A DNA stretch of 64,000 nt from Streptomyces sp. TS71-3 (GCF_018327685.1 NZ_BNEL01000003.1:992001-1056000), one strand, 5' to 3'. Counted from the stretch's first letter, positions 43,313 to 52,913 are shown. The notes: generated by a model from the sequence alone, not told the origin. Numbers and translations are program-made.

Positions 43313-44863
43313 CTACGGGCGCCAGGCGGCGAGCAGGCCGTCGTACAGCTCGGCGTCGGTCAGCTCGCGCGGCTCGGGCCCGGCGTGGAAGAACGCGGCG
43401 TTGTCCGCCTTGAGCTTCCGCAGGTAGTCGAAGCCCTTCGAGTCGTGCTCGCCGAACGCCACGAACTGGAAGAACAGCGGCAGCCGCGCCGCGTTCGCCA
43501 GCGCCTCGGTGGCCGGGCCCTTGGTGTCCGGCGGGCCGTCCGTCTGGAACACCACCAGCGCCGGGCCCGTGGCACCCGACTTCTCGTAGTCGGCGACGAC
43601 CTCCTCGACCGCCCGGTGGTAGCTGGTGCGCCCCATCCGGCCGGCGGCCTCGTGCAGCTCGTCGACCTTGCCGTCGTAGGAGTCGAGGGCCAGCTCGCCC
43701 GTCCCGTCGATGTCCGTCGAGAAGAACACGACGTGCACGGTCGCCTCGGGGTCGGTGTGCGCGGCCAGCGCGAGCACCTGCTCACCGAGGCTCTGTGCGG
43801 AGCCGTCCTTGTAGTACGGGCGCATGGACCCCGAGCGGTCGAGCACGAGGTACACCCGTGCCCGCGCCCCGGCGATCCCGGCCCGCTCCAGCGCGTCACC
43901 GGCGGCCCGGTAGGCCACGGCCAGCCCCGGCGCGACCTCGTCGACGCGCTCGGCGTTCCCGCCTGCGACGGCTGCGGGGGCGGTGACGGCGACCGGTTCG
44001 GGGGCGGCGGCGGGTTCGGGGGCGGCGGGGTCGGCGGGGGGTTCGGTCACGGTCGGTTCCGGAGCGGTCAGCTCCGTGACGGCCGGTTCCGCGGTCGCCG
44101 GTTCGGTGGCGGCCGGTTCCGCGGCGGCCGGTTCCGTGGCCGTCGGTTCCGTGACGGTCGGCTCCGCGGTGGCGGCGGGTTCGGGAGCGGCCAGCTCGGG
44201 CTCCGGCTCGGGGGCCGCGGCTTCGGCGGTCTCCGCGGCGGGTTCCGGGGCTCCGGCGACTGCTTCCGGCTCCGGGGCGTCCTGGGCGGGCGTGGTCTCG
44301 GGCTCTGTCTCTGTCTCGGTCTCGGGCTCGGCCTGGGATTCCGCATCCGGCACCGCGTCGGCCACGGGTTCGGGCGCGGCCTCGGCCACGACCACGGGCT
44401 CCGGTGCGCTCTCGGCCTCCGCCTCGGCCTTCACAGACGGCTCCGGTTCCGGCGTGGCCGCCGTCTCCGTCTCCGGCTCGGGTTCGGTGACGGCCGGAGC
44501 CGTGGTGGACGCCTCGGGTGCCTCCGCGGCGACGACGTCCACCGTCTCCTCCCGGGCCTCAGCGGTGGCCGTCCGCTTCGGCGCGTCCGACCCCGCCTCC
44601 GCCCGGTCGAAGGCCGCGGCCACGAGATCGTTCGCGGCGGACCCCTCCGCCGGAGCCGAGCCCTCCGCGGCGGACGCGGCAGACGCCGACGCGGTCTCGG
44701 CCGACGCATTCTCGGCCGACGCGGTCTCGGTGGACGTGGTCTCGGCGGATGTGGCCTCAGTGGACGCCGCAGAAGAGGACGAGTCGTCCACCGGGACACC
44801 CGACTGCCCCCGCTTCCGGGACCGCCCTCCCCACGAATCCCGCAGCCGACTCAGAATGCCCAT
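43313..44863 (-). CDS. VWA-domain protein with long acidic low-complexity region
   Basis: 516 residues from ATG 44863, with GGAGGG 8 nt upstream; the longer frame to 44992 starts in non-coding DNA. The head [19 protein letters not shown] is basic. Residues about 30-310 are an Ala/Glu/Pro/Thr low-complexity stretch full of EPE, TEPA and AEPA repeats. The C-terminal VWA domain (about 315-515) has the MIDAS DRSGS motif, a Thr/Asp pair in [11 protein letters not shown] and GFDYLRKL near the end, in the style of tellurium-resistance TerY/TerF proteins. There is no membrane segment. It probably binds partners in a metal-dependent way. Confidence 0.87.
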   Translation of the reverse strand: MGILSRLRDSWGGRSRKRGQSGVPVDDSSSSAASTEATSAETTSTETASAENASAETASASAASAAEGSAPAEGSAANDLVAAAFDRAEAGSDAPKRTATAEAREETVDVVAAEAPEASTTAPAVTEPEPETETAATPEPEPSVKAEAEAESAPEPVVVAEAAPEPVADAVPDAESQAEPETETETEPETTPAQDAPEPEAVAGAPEPAAETAEAAAPEPEPELAAPEPAATAEPTVTEPTATEPAAAEPAATEPATAEPAVTELTAPEPTVTEPPADPAAPEPAAAPEPVAVTAPAAVAGGNAERVDEVAPGLAVAYRAAGDALERAGIAGARARVYLVLDRSGSMRPYYKDGSAQSLGEQVLALAAHTDPEATVHVVFFSTDIDGTGELALDSYDGKVDELHEAAGRMGRTSYHRAVEEVVADYEKSGATGPALVVFQTDGPPDTKGPATEALANAARLPLFFQFVAFGEHDSKGFDYLRKLKADNAAFFHAGPEPRELTDAELYDGLLAAWRP

Positions 44864-45016
44864 GTGCACAACCCTCCGCGTGACGTGCTTCCCAAGATCC
44901 CTGGTAACCCATGGCCAGGACGGACACGTAAGGTTAGCCCCCACGAGACTGGATCTTGGCGAGGGTGGCGGGGGTCTCCGGGACGTCCGCAAACGTCTGT
45001 TCCGGTTCGCGAACCT

Positions 45017-46021
45017 CTAGAGGTTTGTCACCTCGGCCCGCAGGAACGGCATCTCCTCCTCGCGCGGCGAGGGCGCTTCCGCCCCCGGCGGGGTGTGCGT
45101 CCGCCGCAACCACTCGCGGTAGGCGGGCGCTTCCCACGCCACCTCCCAGTACGCCTCCTCCAGTTGCGGGAAGACCGCGTCGGCCTCCGCCTCGGAGCGG
45201 GCGGCGAGCAGCAGCCGTACGCCGATGGGATCCCCTTCCAGCGGCCTGATCACCAGCTCGGGGCGGGCGCGCGAGGAGGGCTGGCTGACCGTGACCACCT
45301 CGCCGCTGGCGACCAGGGAGGACGCGGTGAGGTAGTCGCCGTGCAGCATGAACGGGTCGAGCCCGGCGTTCCGGAACACCCGGCACAGGGCGTCCCATTC
45401 GCCGTCGACCGTGGCGTCCACCATCCACCGGTCCGCGGCGAGGTCCCCGAGCCGCACCACAGGGTGGGCCGCCGCGGGGTGGTCCGCGGCGATCATCACG
45501 AACTGCGGCTCGCGCTCCACCAGCACGCGGACGTCGAGTTCGGGAGGGACGCGCAGCGGGGTGCCCTCCACCTCGTGGACGAACGCCACGTCGAGCTGGC
45601 CGGCGGCGGCCATGCGCAGGAGCGCGTTGGCGGAGACGTCCATCTGGAGGGTGGGTTCGCGGCCGGAAGGGCCCGCGCGTAGCCGGCGCAGCCATCCCGG
45701 TATGGCGCGGCTCGCGGTGGCGCCGATCCGCAGGTTCGGCCCGCCGGCGGCGCGCGCCGCGGCCGAGCGCGCCTCGCGTACCAGCGCGGACAGCTCCGCG
45801 ACCAGCGGCCGGGCCCGGCTGAGCACCGCCCTGCCGAGCGGAGTGGGGCGGCAGCCGGTGCGCTCGCGTGCGAAGAGCTGGCCGCCCAGGGCATGCTCGA
45901 TACGGCGGAGCTGGGTGCTCAACGACGGCTGGGCCATGCCGAGTTCGCGTGCGGCCTTGTGCAGGCTGCCCGTGTCGGCGATGGCGCACAGTACGCGAAG
46001 GTGCCTGACCTCCAGCTCCAT
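45017..46021 (-). CDS. LysR-family regulator of the divergent snapalysin gene
   Basis: 334 residues from ATG 46021 (a GTG 6 nt upstream is possible). The N-terminal HTH is [36 protein letters not shown] and the effector domain begins at about 95. It is adjacent and divergent to a secreted M7 protease, the same layout as the snpR/snpA or mprR/mprA pairs known in streptomycetes, where the regulator is needed for protease expression. A 17-bp T-N11-A palindrome lies between them. The ligand is unknown. Confidence 0.9.
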   Translation of the reverse strand: MELEVRHLRVLCAIADTGSLHKAARELGMAQPSLSTQLRRIEHALGGQLFARERTGCRPTPLGRAVLSRARPLVAELSALVREARSAAARAAGGPNLRIGATASRAIPGWLRRLRAGPSGREPTLQMDVSANALLRMAAAGQLDVAFVHEVEGTPLRVPPELDVRVLVEREPQFVMIAADHPAAAHPVVRLGDLAADRWMVDATVDGEWDALCRVFRNAGLDPFMLHGDYLTASSLVASGEVVTVSQPSSRARPELVIRPLEGDPIGVRLLLAARSEAEADAVFPQLEEAYWEVAWEAPAYREWLRRTHTPPGAEAPSPREEEMPFLRAEVTNL

Positions 46022-46097
46022 GGCCACCGAGGTTAGGCCCGGCCCCGGCGCCGCGCCAGATGGTCAAATGGGGCCAAAGTTCTGCCAGTCGGGAGCT

Positions 46098-46114
46098 GAT
46101 AGCTCCGCGCTATC
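46098..46114. promoter_or_regulatory. LysR box (T-N11-A palindrome)
   Basis: GATAGC-TCCGC-GCTATC is a perfect 6-bp-arm dyad that contains the LysR-type T-N11-A motif (T46100, A46112). It is 77 bp from the LysR start and 102 bp from the protease start, the expected position for control of both. Confidence 0.65.
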
Positions 46115-46215
46115 CCCAAGTGCCATCATCCGCGAGGACGGTGGGCTCCGTGAGACTCCTGCTACCAATCGTTCGTTCTCGACCCCACACCCGAACGAAT
46201 TCAGGAGCCCCCCAC

Positions 46216-46896
46216 ATGTCCATGAACAGGAAGCCCTCGAAGAGAATCCTCGCCCTGGCGCTCGGTCTCGGTCTCGCCTCCGCGGCGCTGACCACCGCCG
46301 GCCCCGCCGTCGCGCAGCCCGCCGCCTCCCACGCCTCCACCACCGCCTCGCAGGCACGGTACGAGGCTTCGGGCGAGAACGCGGCGAACAACCGCGCGTT
46401 CTTCGAGGCCGTGCTCAAGGCGGCGGCGAAGAAGCACGCGGAGCACCCCGAGCTCAAGGCCGTCACCCTCACGTACGACCCCTCCGACGCGCCGAGCTAC
46501 CGGTCGCAGATATCCAGCGCCGCCTCGATCTGGAACGGCGCCGTGTCCAACGTCAAGCTCGCCGCGGGCGGCGGCGGCTCGGACTTCTACTACACCGAGG
46601 GCGACGACCCGCGCGGTTCGTACGCGTCCACGGACGGCCACGGCAGCGGGTTCATCTTCATCGACCACGCGCAGAGCCAGCAGTACGACCAGATCCGGAT
46701 CGTGGCGCACGAGACCGGTCACGTGCTCGGGCTGCCGGACCACTACGAGGGTCCGTGCAGCGAGCTGATGTCCGGGGGCGGGCCCGGCCCGTCCTGCACG
46801 AACCGGAACCCCGACGCGAACGAGCGGGCGCGGGTGGACCAGCTCTGGGCGAATGGGTTCGACAAGGCGCTGGAGAAGCTGAGCGCGGTTCGCTAG
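46216..46896 (+). CDS. Snapalysin-family secreted zinc protease (M7)
   Basis: 226 residues from ATG 46216, with AGGAG 9 nt upstream. The Sec signal peptide has a basic head (MNRKPSKR), a hydrophobic core and a likely cleavage after AVA at about residue 33. A propeptide precedes the catalytic domain, which begins near [16 protein letters not shown]. The active site is [12 protein letters not shown]165, E166, H169 and D175, the HExxHxxGxxD zinc motif specific to M7. Two Cys near the end ([15 protein letters not shown]) can form the disulfide. It is a small extracellular protease, regulated by the divergent LysR protein. Confidence 0.94.
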   Translation: MSMNRKPSKRILALALGLGLASAALTTAGPAVAQPAASHASTTASQARYEASGENAANNRAFFEAVLKAAAKKHAEHPELKAVTLTYDPSDAPSYRSQISSAASIWNGAVSNVKLAAGGGGSDFYYTEGDDPRGSYASTDGHGSGFIFIDHAQSQQYDQIRIVAHETGHVLGLPDHYEGPCSELMSGGGPGPSCTNRNPDANERARVDQLWANGFDKALEKLSAVR

Positions 46897-47340
46897 TCCG
46901 GTAGTCCGGCCTGTCGGCCGGTTCCGGCCGGGTGGGTGGGCTCTTGCGGGCCCTCCCGCTCGGTGGGGCCGGCCGGCTCGGGCGGCTGGGTTCTCCTCCC
47001 CCGCGGGTGGTCTGCCGGCTGACCGCCGGTGGGGGGATTGCGCAGTTCCCCGCGCCCCTGATCGGGGCTGTGCCCCTTCCTGCTGGTGGGTATCCGCGGG
47101 CTCGTCGTGGTGTTTTGCGCAGTTCCCCGCGCCCCTTGTCAGGGACGCGTGCCCCCTCCTGCCGGTGGAATCCGCGGGTCTCGTCGTGCGTCGTTCGCGC
47201 TCGCGCGGCGGGGCCGCACATCGGGACGTCGGCAGCGCCCCGCGCCCTTGTCTCTTCTGCTCTCTTCCGCTAGCTCCGGCCTCCCCCGGCCGTCACCCCC
47301 CACCGGTGCGAACCGCTCTCCCACCGTGCGGTTCGTGTCG
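46897..47340. other. 444-bp gap with core repeats
   Basis: No gene. Two core repeats, 47040-47059 and 47117-47136, both read GCGCAGTTCCCCGCGCCCCT and are 77 bp apart. Each is followed by CTGTGCCCCTTCCTGC- or GCGTGCCCCCTCCTGC-like DNA and GGT-ATCCGCGG/AATCCGCGG. A degenerate third block runs to about 47250. Confidence 0.75.
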
Positions 47341-47632
47341 TCATGGACGGTCCGGGGAGGCCGGCTCCATGCCCGGAGCCGGGTGCGGTGTGCTGTGCAG
47401 GACGAGATCCGCGAGCAGGGCCCGGTGGTCGGTGCCCGGCAGTTTCAGGAAGCGGGCGTGGCGGGCCGAGAAGTCGGCGCTGACGATGACGTGGTCGATC
47501 TGGCGTGACACCGTCGGTACCGGCGGCCCGGCAGCCGATGACGGCACTCACGGCGGCGAGGAGGACCCCGGCGAGCAGGGCAGCACCGGGCCGCGTCCGG
47601 CGCTCGGTCCACCCACCCATTCCTGCCCGCAT
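47341..47632 (-). pseudogene. Endonuclease/exonuclease/phosphatase-family relic with internal deletion
   Basis: On the minus strand, one frame from about 47632 encodes a typical signal or membrane head (GWTERRTRPGAALLAGVLLA and following VSAVIGC). Around 47510 coding sense switches to another frame that encodes the conserved C-terminus of EEP proteins (RQIDHVIVSADFSARHARF, then PGTDHRALLADLVLH) ending at 47341. About 200 residues of the catalytic core expected between the two are missing. A single deletion that also changes frame explains this. The short intact-looking frame 47341-47547 alone lacks an active site. Confidence 0.65.
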
Positions 47633-47989
47633 CCTCTCGCATCCCGCTCCGACCCCGGTTGCCCCTGATCAGTGGGCCCTGATCAGGGGCGCGGGGAACT
47701 GCGCAAGACCCCCGACTGGCGGGCAGCCGATACGCGACCGTCAGGCCCGCTGGTCAGGGGCGCGGGGAAGTGCGCAAAATCCCCGACTGGCGGGCAGCCG
47801 ATACGCGACCGTCAGGCCCGCTGGTCAGGGGCGCGGGGAAGTGCGCAAAATCCCCGACCGGCGGGCAGCCGATACGCGACCGTCAGGCCCGCTGGTCAGG
47901 GGCGCGGGGAACTGCGCGAAAAGCCCCCACCGGCAGGCAGCCGACCCCCGACCGCAGGGGACGAACCCGGCCGACCCGGCGAAAGCCGG
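47633..47989. other. 357-bp gap filled by a 71-bp tandem array
   Basis: No gene; almost all of it is the array described at 47685-47960. Confidence 0.8.
47685..47960. repeat. Tandem array of the core repeat, 71-bp period, four copies
   Basis: Cores begin at 47685, 47756, 47827 and 47898 (AGGGGCGCGGGGAAnTGCGC), exactly 71 bp apart. The spacer (CCCGACTGGCGGGCAGCCGA, TACGCGACCGTCAGGCCCGC, TGGTC) is almost identical in the first three units and decays after the fourth core. Copies 2 and 3 share a C-to-G change (GAAGTGCGC) absent from 1 and 4. Confidence 0.9.
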
Positions 47990-48871
47990 TCACGGCGGGG
48001 GCGGCCGACGCCGGGTCAGATACGTGAGCATGGCCACCGCAAGACTCGCCCCCAGAATGCTCCACGCGGCCACCCACAGCGAATGCGTCAACGCGTCGTA
48101 GACGGCCCCGGCCGCCGCCCGCGAGACATCCGGCGGCAGATCCCCGAGCGCGAACCCCCGCCCCACCGCGATCGCCCCCAGCAGCACCGCGGCACCCAGC
48201 GCGGTCCCCAGCGCGGTGGCCGCCACCGCGCGTCGTCGGCGCACCGCGGCCAGCACACCCCCCGCCGCACACCCCACGGCCGCGATCGGCAGCCACACCC
48301 CCATCACCTGAAGCATCCGGAACCCCTTCCGTGACACCGCCAGATCGTCGGCCCCGAGCACCGTCACGTCGGAGTGCTCCACCGGGATGTGCTCGGCGAA
48401 CGGCACGGAGTCGTCGAGGAGCTGCTGCTTGACGTGGGCGCTGATCGGCGCCAGGTCGAAGCCGACCTTGCCGCTGTGCCCGCTGCGCAGCTCCTGGAGC
48501 ACCGCGTCGTGGGTGGCGCGGTTCGCCGCGTTCCAGGCGGCCCGGAACGCCTTGGTGCCGGTGAACGACCGCACCGCGTCGTTCACGAAGGTCTGGACGC
48601 TGCCGTGCAGGGGGCCGCGTCCGCCGGATTCGCCGCCGACACGCTCGTTGTGGCTGAGGTAGGTCATGATCGCACCGGTGACGGCGTTCGCCACGTCGTC
48701 CTTGACGGCGGTGTCGTAGGCCAGCGGCTCCATGGTCGCCACGTACGTGTCGGTGTCGGCGATGTCGTGGACGGCCCACGCGGAGACCGCCGCCAGGGGC
48801 ACCAGGGCGCAGGCGACGGTGAGGAGCACCGTCGACAGGATGATCCGCAGGGTGGTGCGTCGCTGGGACAT
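47990..48871 (-). CDS. Membrane protein of unknown function
   Basis: 293 residues from ATG 48871. GAGGGT directly precedes it with short spacing, so the start is uncertain. One N-terminal membrane helix (IILSTVLLTVACALVPLAAVSAW) is followed by an external domain of about 160 residues (DTDTYVATMEPLAYD, NDAVRSFTGTKAFRAAWNAANRATHDAVLQEL), then three more helices near the C-terminus (VMGVWLPIAAVGCAAGGVLAA, ALGAAVLLGAIAVG, LWVAAWSILGASLAVAML). This layout is widespread in streptomycetes but I do not know a function. Confidence 0.78.
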   Translation of the reverse strand: MSQRRTTLRIILSTVLLTVACALVPLAAVSAWAVHDIADTDTYVATMEPLAYDTAVKDDVANAVTGAIMTYLSHNERVGGESGGRGPLHGSVQTFVNDAVRSFTGTKAFRAAWNAANRATHDAVLQELRSGHSGKVGFDLAPISAHVKQQLLDDSVPFAEHIPVEHSDVTVLGADDLAVSRKGFRMLQVMGVWLPIAAVGCAAGGVLAAVRRRRAVAATALGTALGAAVLLGAIAVGRGFALGDLPPDVSRAAAGAVYDALTHSLWVAAWSILGASLAVAMLTYLTRRRPPPP

Positions 48872-49064
48872 ACCCTCAAGGCAAAAGCCCTGGTGCGCGG
48901 GGCGCGACCGGGGGGACTGCATCCGGGTGCCGCCCGCCCGCCGCGGCCCGGGACCCGGTCGTGGGCGCCGACCCCGGCACTCGGGCGCCGCGCGCGTCAG
49001 CGCGGCCGCCGGAGGCGTCAGCGCGGGCAGAAGGTGTAGTGCGGGAGGAACGGATACCCGAGAG

Positions 49065-49087
49065 GTCCGGATACCCGGAATCCGGAC
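49065..49087. promoter_or_regulatory. Dyad before the 143-residue membrane protein gene
   Basis: GTCCGGAT-N7-ATCCGGAC is a perfect 8-bp-arm repeat, with related GGATACCCG copies beside it, 16 bp upstream of the ATG. It could be an operator or a leader hairpin just before the GAGGAG ribosome-binding site. Confidence 0.5.
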
Positions 49088-49103
49088 ACCCGAGGAGTCC
49101 GCC

Positions 49104-49535
49104 ATGACCTACGCGATCACCGCACGCGACAACCGGGCCGCTGTCCTGCCCCGCGGCATCCGCCCGCGCAGCACCGGCGCCTGGTCGCTCCCGCTGACGC
49201 TCGGCATCGCCTACGGCTTCTGGTCCAGCATGATCGAGCGCGACGCCGGCCCCATCACCACCGGGAACGTCCTCTTCGGCGTCTTCAACGGCCTCGCGGT
49301 CGCCCTGCTCTGCTACGCGCTCCACCAGGCCTCACCGCTGCTCCCCCGCGAACTGCGCGCCTTCTCCTGGGGTGCCTTCGCCGGGATCACCTTCGGCTGG
49401 ATCTACAGCCTGACCGATGCCCCGCACATCCGGACGGTCATCATCAGCATCCTGACGGCGGCCGGCACGATGGCGATGACCTATTACTGGTACCACGTCA
49501 CGGAAGTCCCACCGGAGCGCCTGGACCACTTCTGA
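49104..49535 (+). CDS. Four-helix membrane protein of unknown function
   Basis: 143 residues from ATG 49104, with GAGGAG 6 nt upstream. The four hydrophobic segments are SLPLTLGIAYGFWSSMI, GNVLFGVFNGLAVALLCYAL, FSWGAFAGITFGWIYSL and VIISILTAAGTMAMTYYWY. The tail HVTEVPPERLDHF is cytoplasmic. Conserved-looking small residues in the helices suggest a compact bundle. No family assigned; divergent from the membrane protein at 47990. Confidence 0.8.
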   Translation: MTYAITARDNRAAVLPRGIRPRSTGAWSLPLTLGIAYGFWSSMIERDAGPITTGNVLFGVFNGLAVALLCYALHQASPLLPRELRAFSWGAFAGITFGWIYSLTDAPHIRTVIISILTAAGTMAMTYYWYHVTEVPPERLDHF

Positions 49536-49641
49536 CCTGCGGTTCCGGCCCCGGTTCCGGTGACGTACCCGGTCCCGGTCCCGGCCCCGGCCCTGGTGAC
49601 GGGGACGCACCCGCCCGCCGGCGCGCGTGCCGCGGTCGCCG

Positions 49642-51291
49642 TCACCACCCCGTCAGCAGCAGGTGGTTCACCACCAGCGCCACGCAGGCCTGCGCCACCA
49701 GCCACCTCCGCCGGGCCGCGGCGGGCAGCAGCACCGCGGCGGGCAGCAGCCACAGCGCGAACGGCTGCCAGATCCGCTCCGTCTCCGCCTTGCTCATCCC
49801 GGAGAGATCGGCGAGCAGCACGGCCGCGAGCCCGGCCAGCGCCAGGACCACCACGGCGTCCACGCCCCGAACGTGCCAGACGCCCCGAACGCCCCCCGCG
49901 ACCCGCGCGGGATCGGCGTCCACGACCCGTGCGGGATCGGCGTCCGCGGCCCGCGCGCGCCGGCCGCCCAGATCCCGTACGACACGGGAGGCCGCCCCCG
50001 GCGCGGCCGCGAGCACCCGCCGCAGTCCCGCCACCACCGCCGGTCCCACGATCAGCGCCGTGCACGCGAGGTTCGCCCAGATCCAGTAGCCGTAGGGGCG
50101 TACGCCGCCGGCGCCCTCGTCGTAACGGGTGACGAGCAGCCGGTACGCCTCCCACCAGTCGAAGCCGGCCACCGTGAACGCGACCGGTACCACCGCCGCC
50201 CCGAGGACGGCGAAGGGCAGCGGCCGGAGCGTCCGGGTGAGCAGCAGGATCGCGGCGGCGGGCACCGCGATCAGGGTGAGGCCGTAGGAGAGGTAGCAGG
50301 TGAGGCCGAGGAGCAGGCCCGCCCCGAGCGCGCAGGCGGCCGGTGCCCGGGTCGTGCGGGTGGCGGCGAGCGCGAGCAGAGCGAGGGCCCAGGCCGCGAC
50401 CGCGCTGAAGTAGGCGTCCGCGGACACCCCGGCCCAGACGGCCATGGGCACGAGGACGAGGAACGGCACGGCCCGGCGTGCCAGGTCCTCGCCGGCCAGC
50501 GCGCGCAGCGCGACGAGCGCGGCGGCCACCGCGGAGGTGCCGGTGACGAGGACGAAGACGGCCGCCCAGCCGCCGCCGTGCAACCCGAGGTGGTCCAGCC
50601 AGACGAACGTGAGCGTGGCGGCGGGCGGGTGCCCGGCGACGTGCGCGGGCCAGTGGTGCGGGGAGTGCAGCAGGATGTGGTGGGTGAAGTCGCGCAGCGC
50701 CGGGCCGACGTGGTGGAAGCTGCCGACGGACTGCAGGTACTCGTTGCCCGTGGTGAGCCGCCGCGCGACACCCCGGTGCCAGCCGTCGACGAGGGCGAGG
50801 GACAGCGTCCAGGCGAGCGCGGTGGCCCAGGCGGCCGGCAGCAGCGCGCGCCAGGGCAGCCGGGCGGCGAGCGAGGGCCCGTACGCGACCACCGCGGCGG
50901 CCACGGCGAGCGCCGCCGGGGTCCCGGGCCCCAGGTGCGGGTCCCAGGAGGCGAAGAGTGGCGGCCAGCCCAGGAAGAGGGTGTGGCGGGTGTGCTCGAT
51001 GTAGGTGCCGACGCCCGCCGCGGTGGCGAAGAGGAGGGCCGCGAGGCCGACGGCGAGCAGGTCCGCCCGCCGCGTGCCGGGGGCAGCGGCTGCACCGGCC
51101 TCACCGGCCTCACCGGCCTCACCGGCCTCACCGGCCTCACCGGCCTCAGGGACAGCGGGTTCGCCGGGGGCTTCGGCGGCAGCGGGGGCGTCGGCTGCAC
51201 TGCGGGCGTCGGCGGGAGTCGGCGCGTCGCCGGCACCGGGGTCGCCGGTGCGGGCCGGGGGGCGGTCGTCGTCGGGGATCACGGGTGTCAC
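49642..51291 (-). CDS. Polytopic membrane glycosyltransferase-like protein
   Basis: 549 residues from GTG 51291; TAGCGT 7 nt upstream suggests a leaderless start. A disordered Ala/Pro/Glu head contains GEA repeated five times. It has about 12 membrane helices with an external His-rich loop after helix 4 (FHHVGPALRDFTHHILLHSPHHWPAHVAGHPP). WDPHLGPG and TFVWLDHLGLHGGG resemble GT-C-type transferases, and the helix count fits them, but no GT-C catalytic DxD/ExD is clear. Substrate unknown. The His-rich loop is unusual. Divergent from the molybdenum oxidoreductase gene. Confidence 0.7.
   Translation of the reverse strand: MTPVIPDDDRPPARTGDPGAGDAPTPADARSAADAPAAAEAPGEPAVPEAGEAGEAGEAGEAGEAGAAAAPGTRRADLLAVGLAALLFATAAGVGTYIEHTRHTLFLGWPPLFASWDPHLGPGTPAALAVAAAVVAYGPSLAARLPWRALLPAAWATALAWTLSLALVDGWHRGVARRLTTGNEYLQSVGSFHHVGPALRDFTHHILLHSPHHWPAHVAGHPPAATLTFVWLDHLGLHGGGWAAVFVLVTGTSAVAAALVALRALAGEDLARRAVPFLVLVPMAVWAGVSADAYFSAVAAWALALLALAATRTTRAPAACALGAGLLLGLTCYLSYGLTLIAVPAAAILLLTRTLRPLPFAVLGAAVVPVAFTVAGFDWWEAYRLLVTRYDEGAGGVRPYGYWIWANLACTALIVGPAVVAGLRRVLAAAPGAASRVVRDLGGRRARAADADPARVVDADPARVAGGVRGVWHVRGVDAVVVLALAGLAAVLLADLSGMSKAETERIWQPFALWLLPAAVLLPAAARRRWLVAQACVALVVNHLLLTGW
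51101..51145. repeat. 9-bp coding repeat (TCACCGGCC), five copies
   Basis: Encodes the GEA repeats in the head of the minus-strand membrane protein; a sixth partial unit precedes it. Exact units suggest recent slippage. Confidence 0.8.
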
Positions 51292-51455
51292 CCCCGGCAC
51301 GCTAGGCGCGAAACCGCCTCCCGGGGCCGCTCGACGGGCCGCCGTCACCGAACCGTCAGATCATGGCGGCCGACCGGCCGTACCCGCCACGACGTCAGCG
51401 TTTCGTCATCGGCGATGACCGCTGCGCCGGCCCGGCACCGGCTTACGGTCGCCCC

Positions 51456-52913
51456 ATGCTCGACCTACGGCACCTCGACCCTCGACGCCTCGATCCCCGA
51501 CGCCTGGATCCCCGACGCCTGGATCCCCGACGCCTGGATCCCCGACGCCTGGATCCCCGACGTCTCGATCCGCGACGCCTCGACCTGGAGAACGACGCGC
51601 TTCCCACCTCTCCGCGCTTCTGGCGGAGCCCGCTGCGCGGCCCCTGGCTGACGTCGCTGCTGGGTGTGGTCCTGCTCGGCGGGATCACCCTGGTCTTCGT
51701 CACGGGCCTGCTCTCGTACGCCGCCTACAACCCGAACCTGCTCCGCGGCGTCAACGACCAGACCCCGGACAAGGGGCTCCTCGGCTTCTACCTCTTCTCC
51801 TGGCCGACCCACCCGCACTGGCTGTACCGGCTGACGCAGGGGGTGCACGTCACGCTCGGGATCGTGCTGATCCCGGTGGTGCTGGCCAAGCTCTGGTCGG
51901 TGGTCCCCAAGCTGTTCGAGCTTCCGCCGGCCCGCTCGATCGGGCATGCGCTGGAGCGGGTCTCGCTGCTGCTGCTCGTCGGCGGCATCCTCTTCGAGCT
52001 GGTCACGGGCGTGCTCAACGTCCAGCTCGACTACCTCTTCCCGGGCTCGTTCTACCCCCTGCACTTCTACGGGGCGTGGGTGTTCTTCGCCGCGTTCGTG
52101 CTGCACGTGGTGCTGCGGGCGCCGCAGGCCGTGCGGGTGCTGCGGGACGGCGGCTGGCGGAGCGCCGCCGCGGGTCCCGCGACCCGGCGGGTGGCCGCCG
52201 AGGCCGAGGGCCTCACCTCGCCCCGGCCCGCCGCGGCCACGCTCGGCCGGCGCGGTGCGCTCGGCCTGGTCGGGGCGGGCTCGCTGGCGCTGCTGGTGGT
52301 GACCGCGGGGCAGAGCATCGGAGGGTCGCTGCGCCGCGTCGCGCTGCTCGCCCCGCACGGCTGGAGCAGCCCCGACTCGGGCCTCAACCGCGGCGCGAAC
52401 TCCTTCCAGATCAACAAGACCGCCGCCTCCATAGCGATCGACTCCCGGGAGACCGGCGAGGCCTGGCGGCTCGTCGTCAAGGGCCCGGGCGGCGTCGTAC
52501 GCCTCGACCGCGAGGCGCTGCTGAGGATGCCGCAGCACACGGCGGCCCTGCCGATCGCCTGCGTGGAGGGCTGGTCGACGGACGACCAGCACTGGAGCGG
52601 CGTACGGCTGCGCGACCTCGCGGCGCTCGTGGGGTACGCGTCCGAGGCGGACTACACGGACCGCGGCGGCGTCCGCGGCGGGGCCCGGCCCGCGCCCGAC
52701 GTGTTCGTCGAGTCCCTCCAGCGCGGGGGCGCCTTCCGGAAGGCCGCACTCCGCGCCAACCAGGTGCGCGACCCCCGCTCGCTGCTGGCCCTGCACGTCA
52801 ACGGCGCCGACCTCTCCCCCGACCACGGCTTCCCGGCCCGCGTCATCGTCCCCGCCGCCCCCGGCGTGCTGAACACCAAGTGGGTGGCATCCATGACCTT
52901 CGGAGACCTCTGA
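51456..52913 (+). CDS. Membrane-bound molybdopterin-dependent oxidoreductase with LDPRR repeats
   Basis: 485 residues from ATG 51456; TACGGT 6 nt upstream suggests a leaderless start. The head MLDLRH is followed by seven LDPRR units. Then come about four membrane helices with cytochrome-b561-like placement and His residues (LTQGVHVTLGIVLIPVV, LHFYGAWVFFAAFVLHVVL). Another helix follows (GRRGALGLVGAGSLALLVVTAG) and then a sulfite-oxidase-type domain with the Mo-ligand Cys C369 (IACVEGWSTDDQHW) and PDHGFPARVIVPAAPG. It probably passes electrons between a small substrate and the quinone pool. Substrate unknown. Confidence 0.88.
   Translation: MLDLRHLDPRRLDPRRLDPRRLDPRRLDPRRLDPRRLDPRRLDLENDALPTSPRFWRSPLRGPWLTSLLGVVLLGGITLVFVTGLLSYAAYNPNLLRGVNDQTPDKGLLGFYLFSWPTHPHWLYRLTQGVHVTLGIVLIPVVLAKLWSVVPKLFELPPARSIGHALERVSLLLLVGGILFELVTGVLNVQLDYLFPGSFYPLHFYGAWVFFAAFVLHVVLRAPQAVRVLRDGGWRSAAAGPATRRVAAEAEGLTSPRPAAATLGRRGALGLVGAGSLALLVVTAGQSIGGSLRRVALLAPHGWSSPDSGLNRGANSFQINKTAASIAIDSRETGEAWRLVVKGPGGVVRLDREALLRMPQHTAALPIACVEGWSTDDQHWSGVRLRDLAALVGYASEADYTDRGGVRGGARPAPDVFVESLQRGGAFRKAALRANQVRDPRSLLALHVNGADLSPDHGFPARVIVPAAPGVLNTKWVASMTFGDL
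51474..51578 (+). repeat. 15-bp coding minisatellite, seven copies (LDPRR)
   Basis: Seven contiguous units of CTSGAYCCNCGACGY; four consecutive central units are CTGGATCCCCGACGC or one base different. All encode Leu-Asp-Pro-Arg-Arg. The exact central copies indicate recent expansion. Confidence 0.95.

Noticed and set aside
47341..47547. The 68-codon frame as an intact small gene
   Set aside because: It contains only the last conserved block of an EEP protein and its upstream half is in another frame; treated as a pseudogene.
51465..51703. Arg/Gly-rich minus-strand frame over the LDPRR repeat (GSRRR units)
   Set aside because: It is the antisense reading of the minisatellite; the plus-strand protein continues into well-supported membrane and Mo domains.
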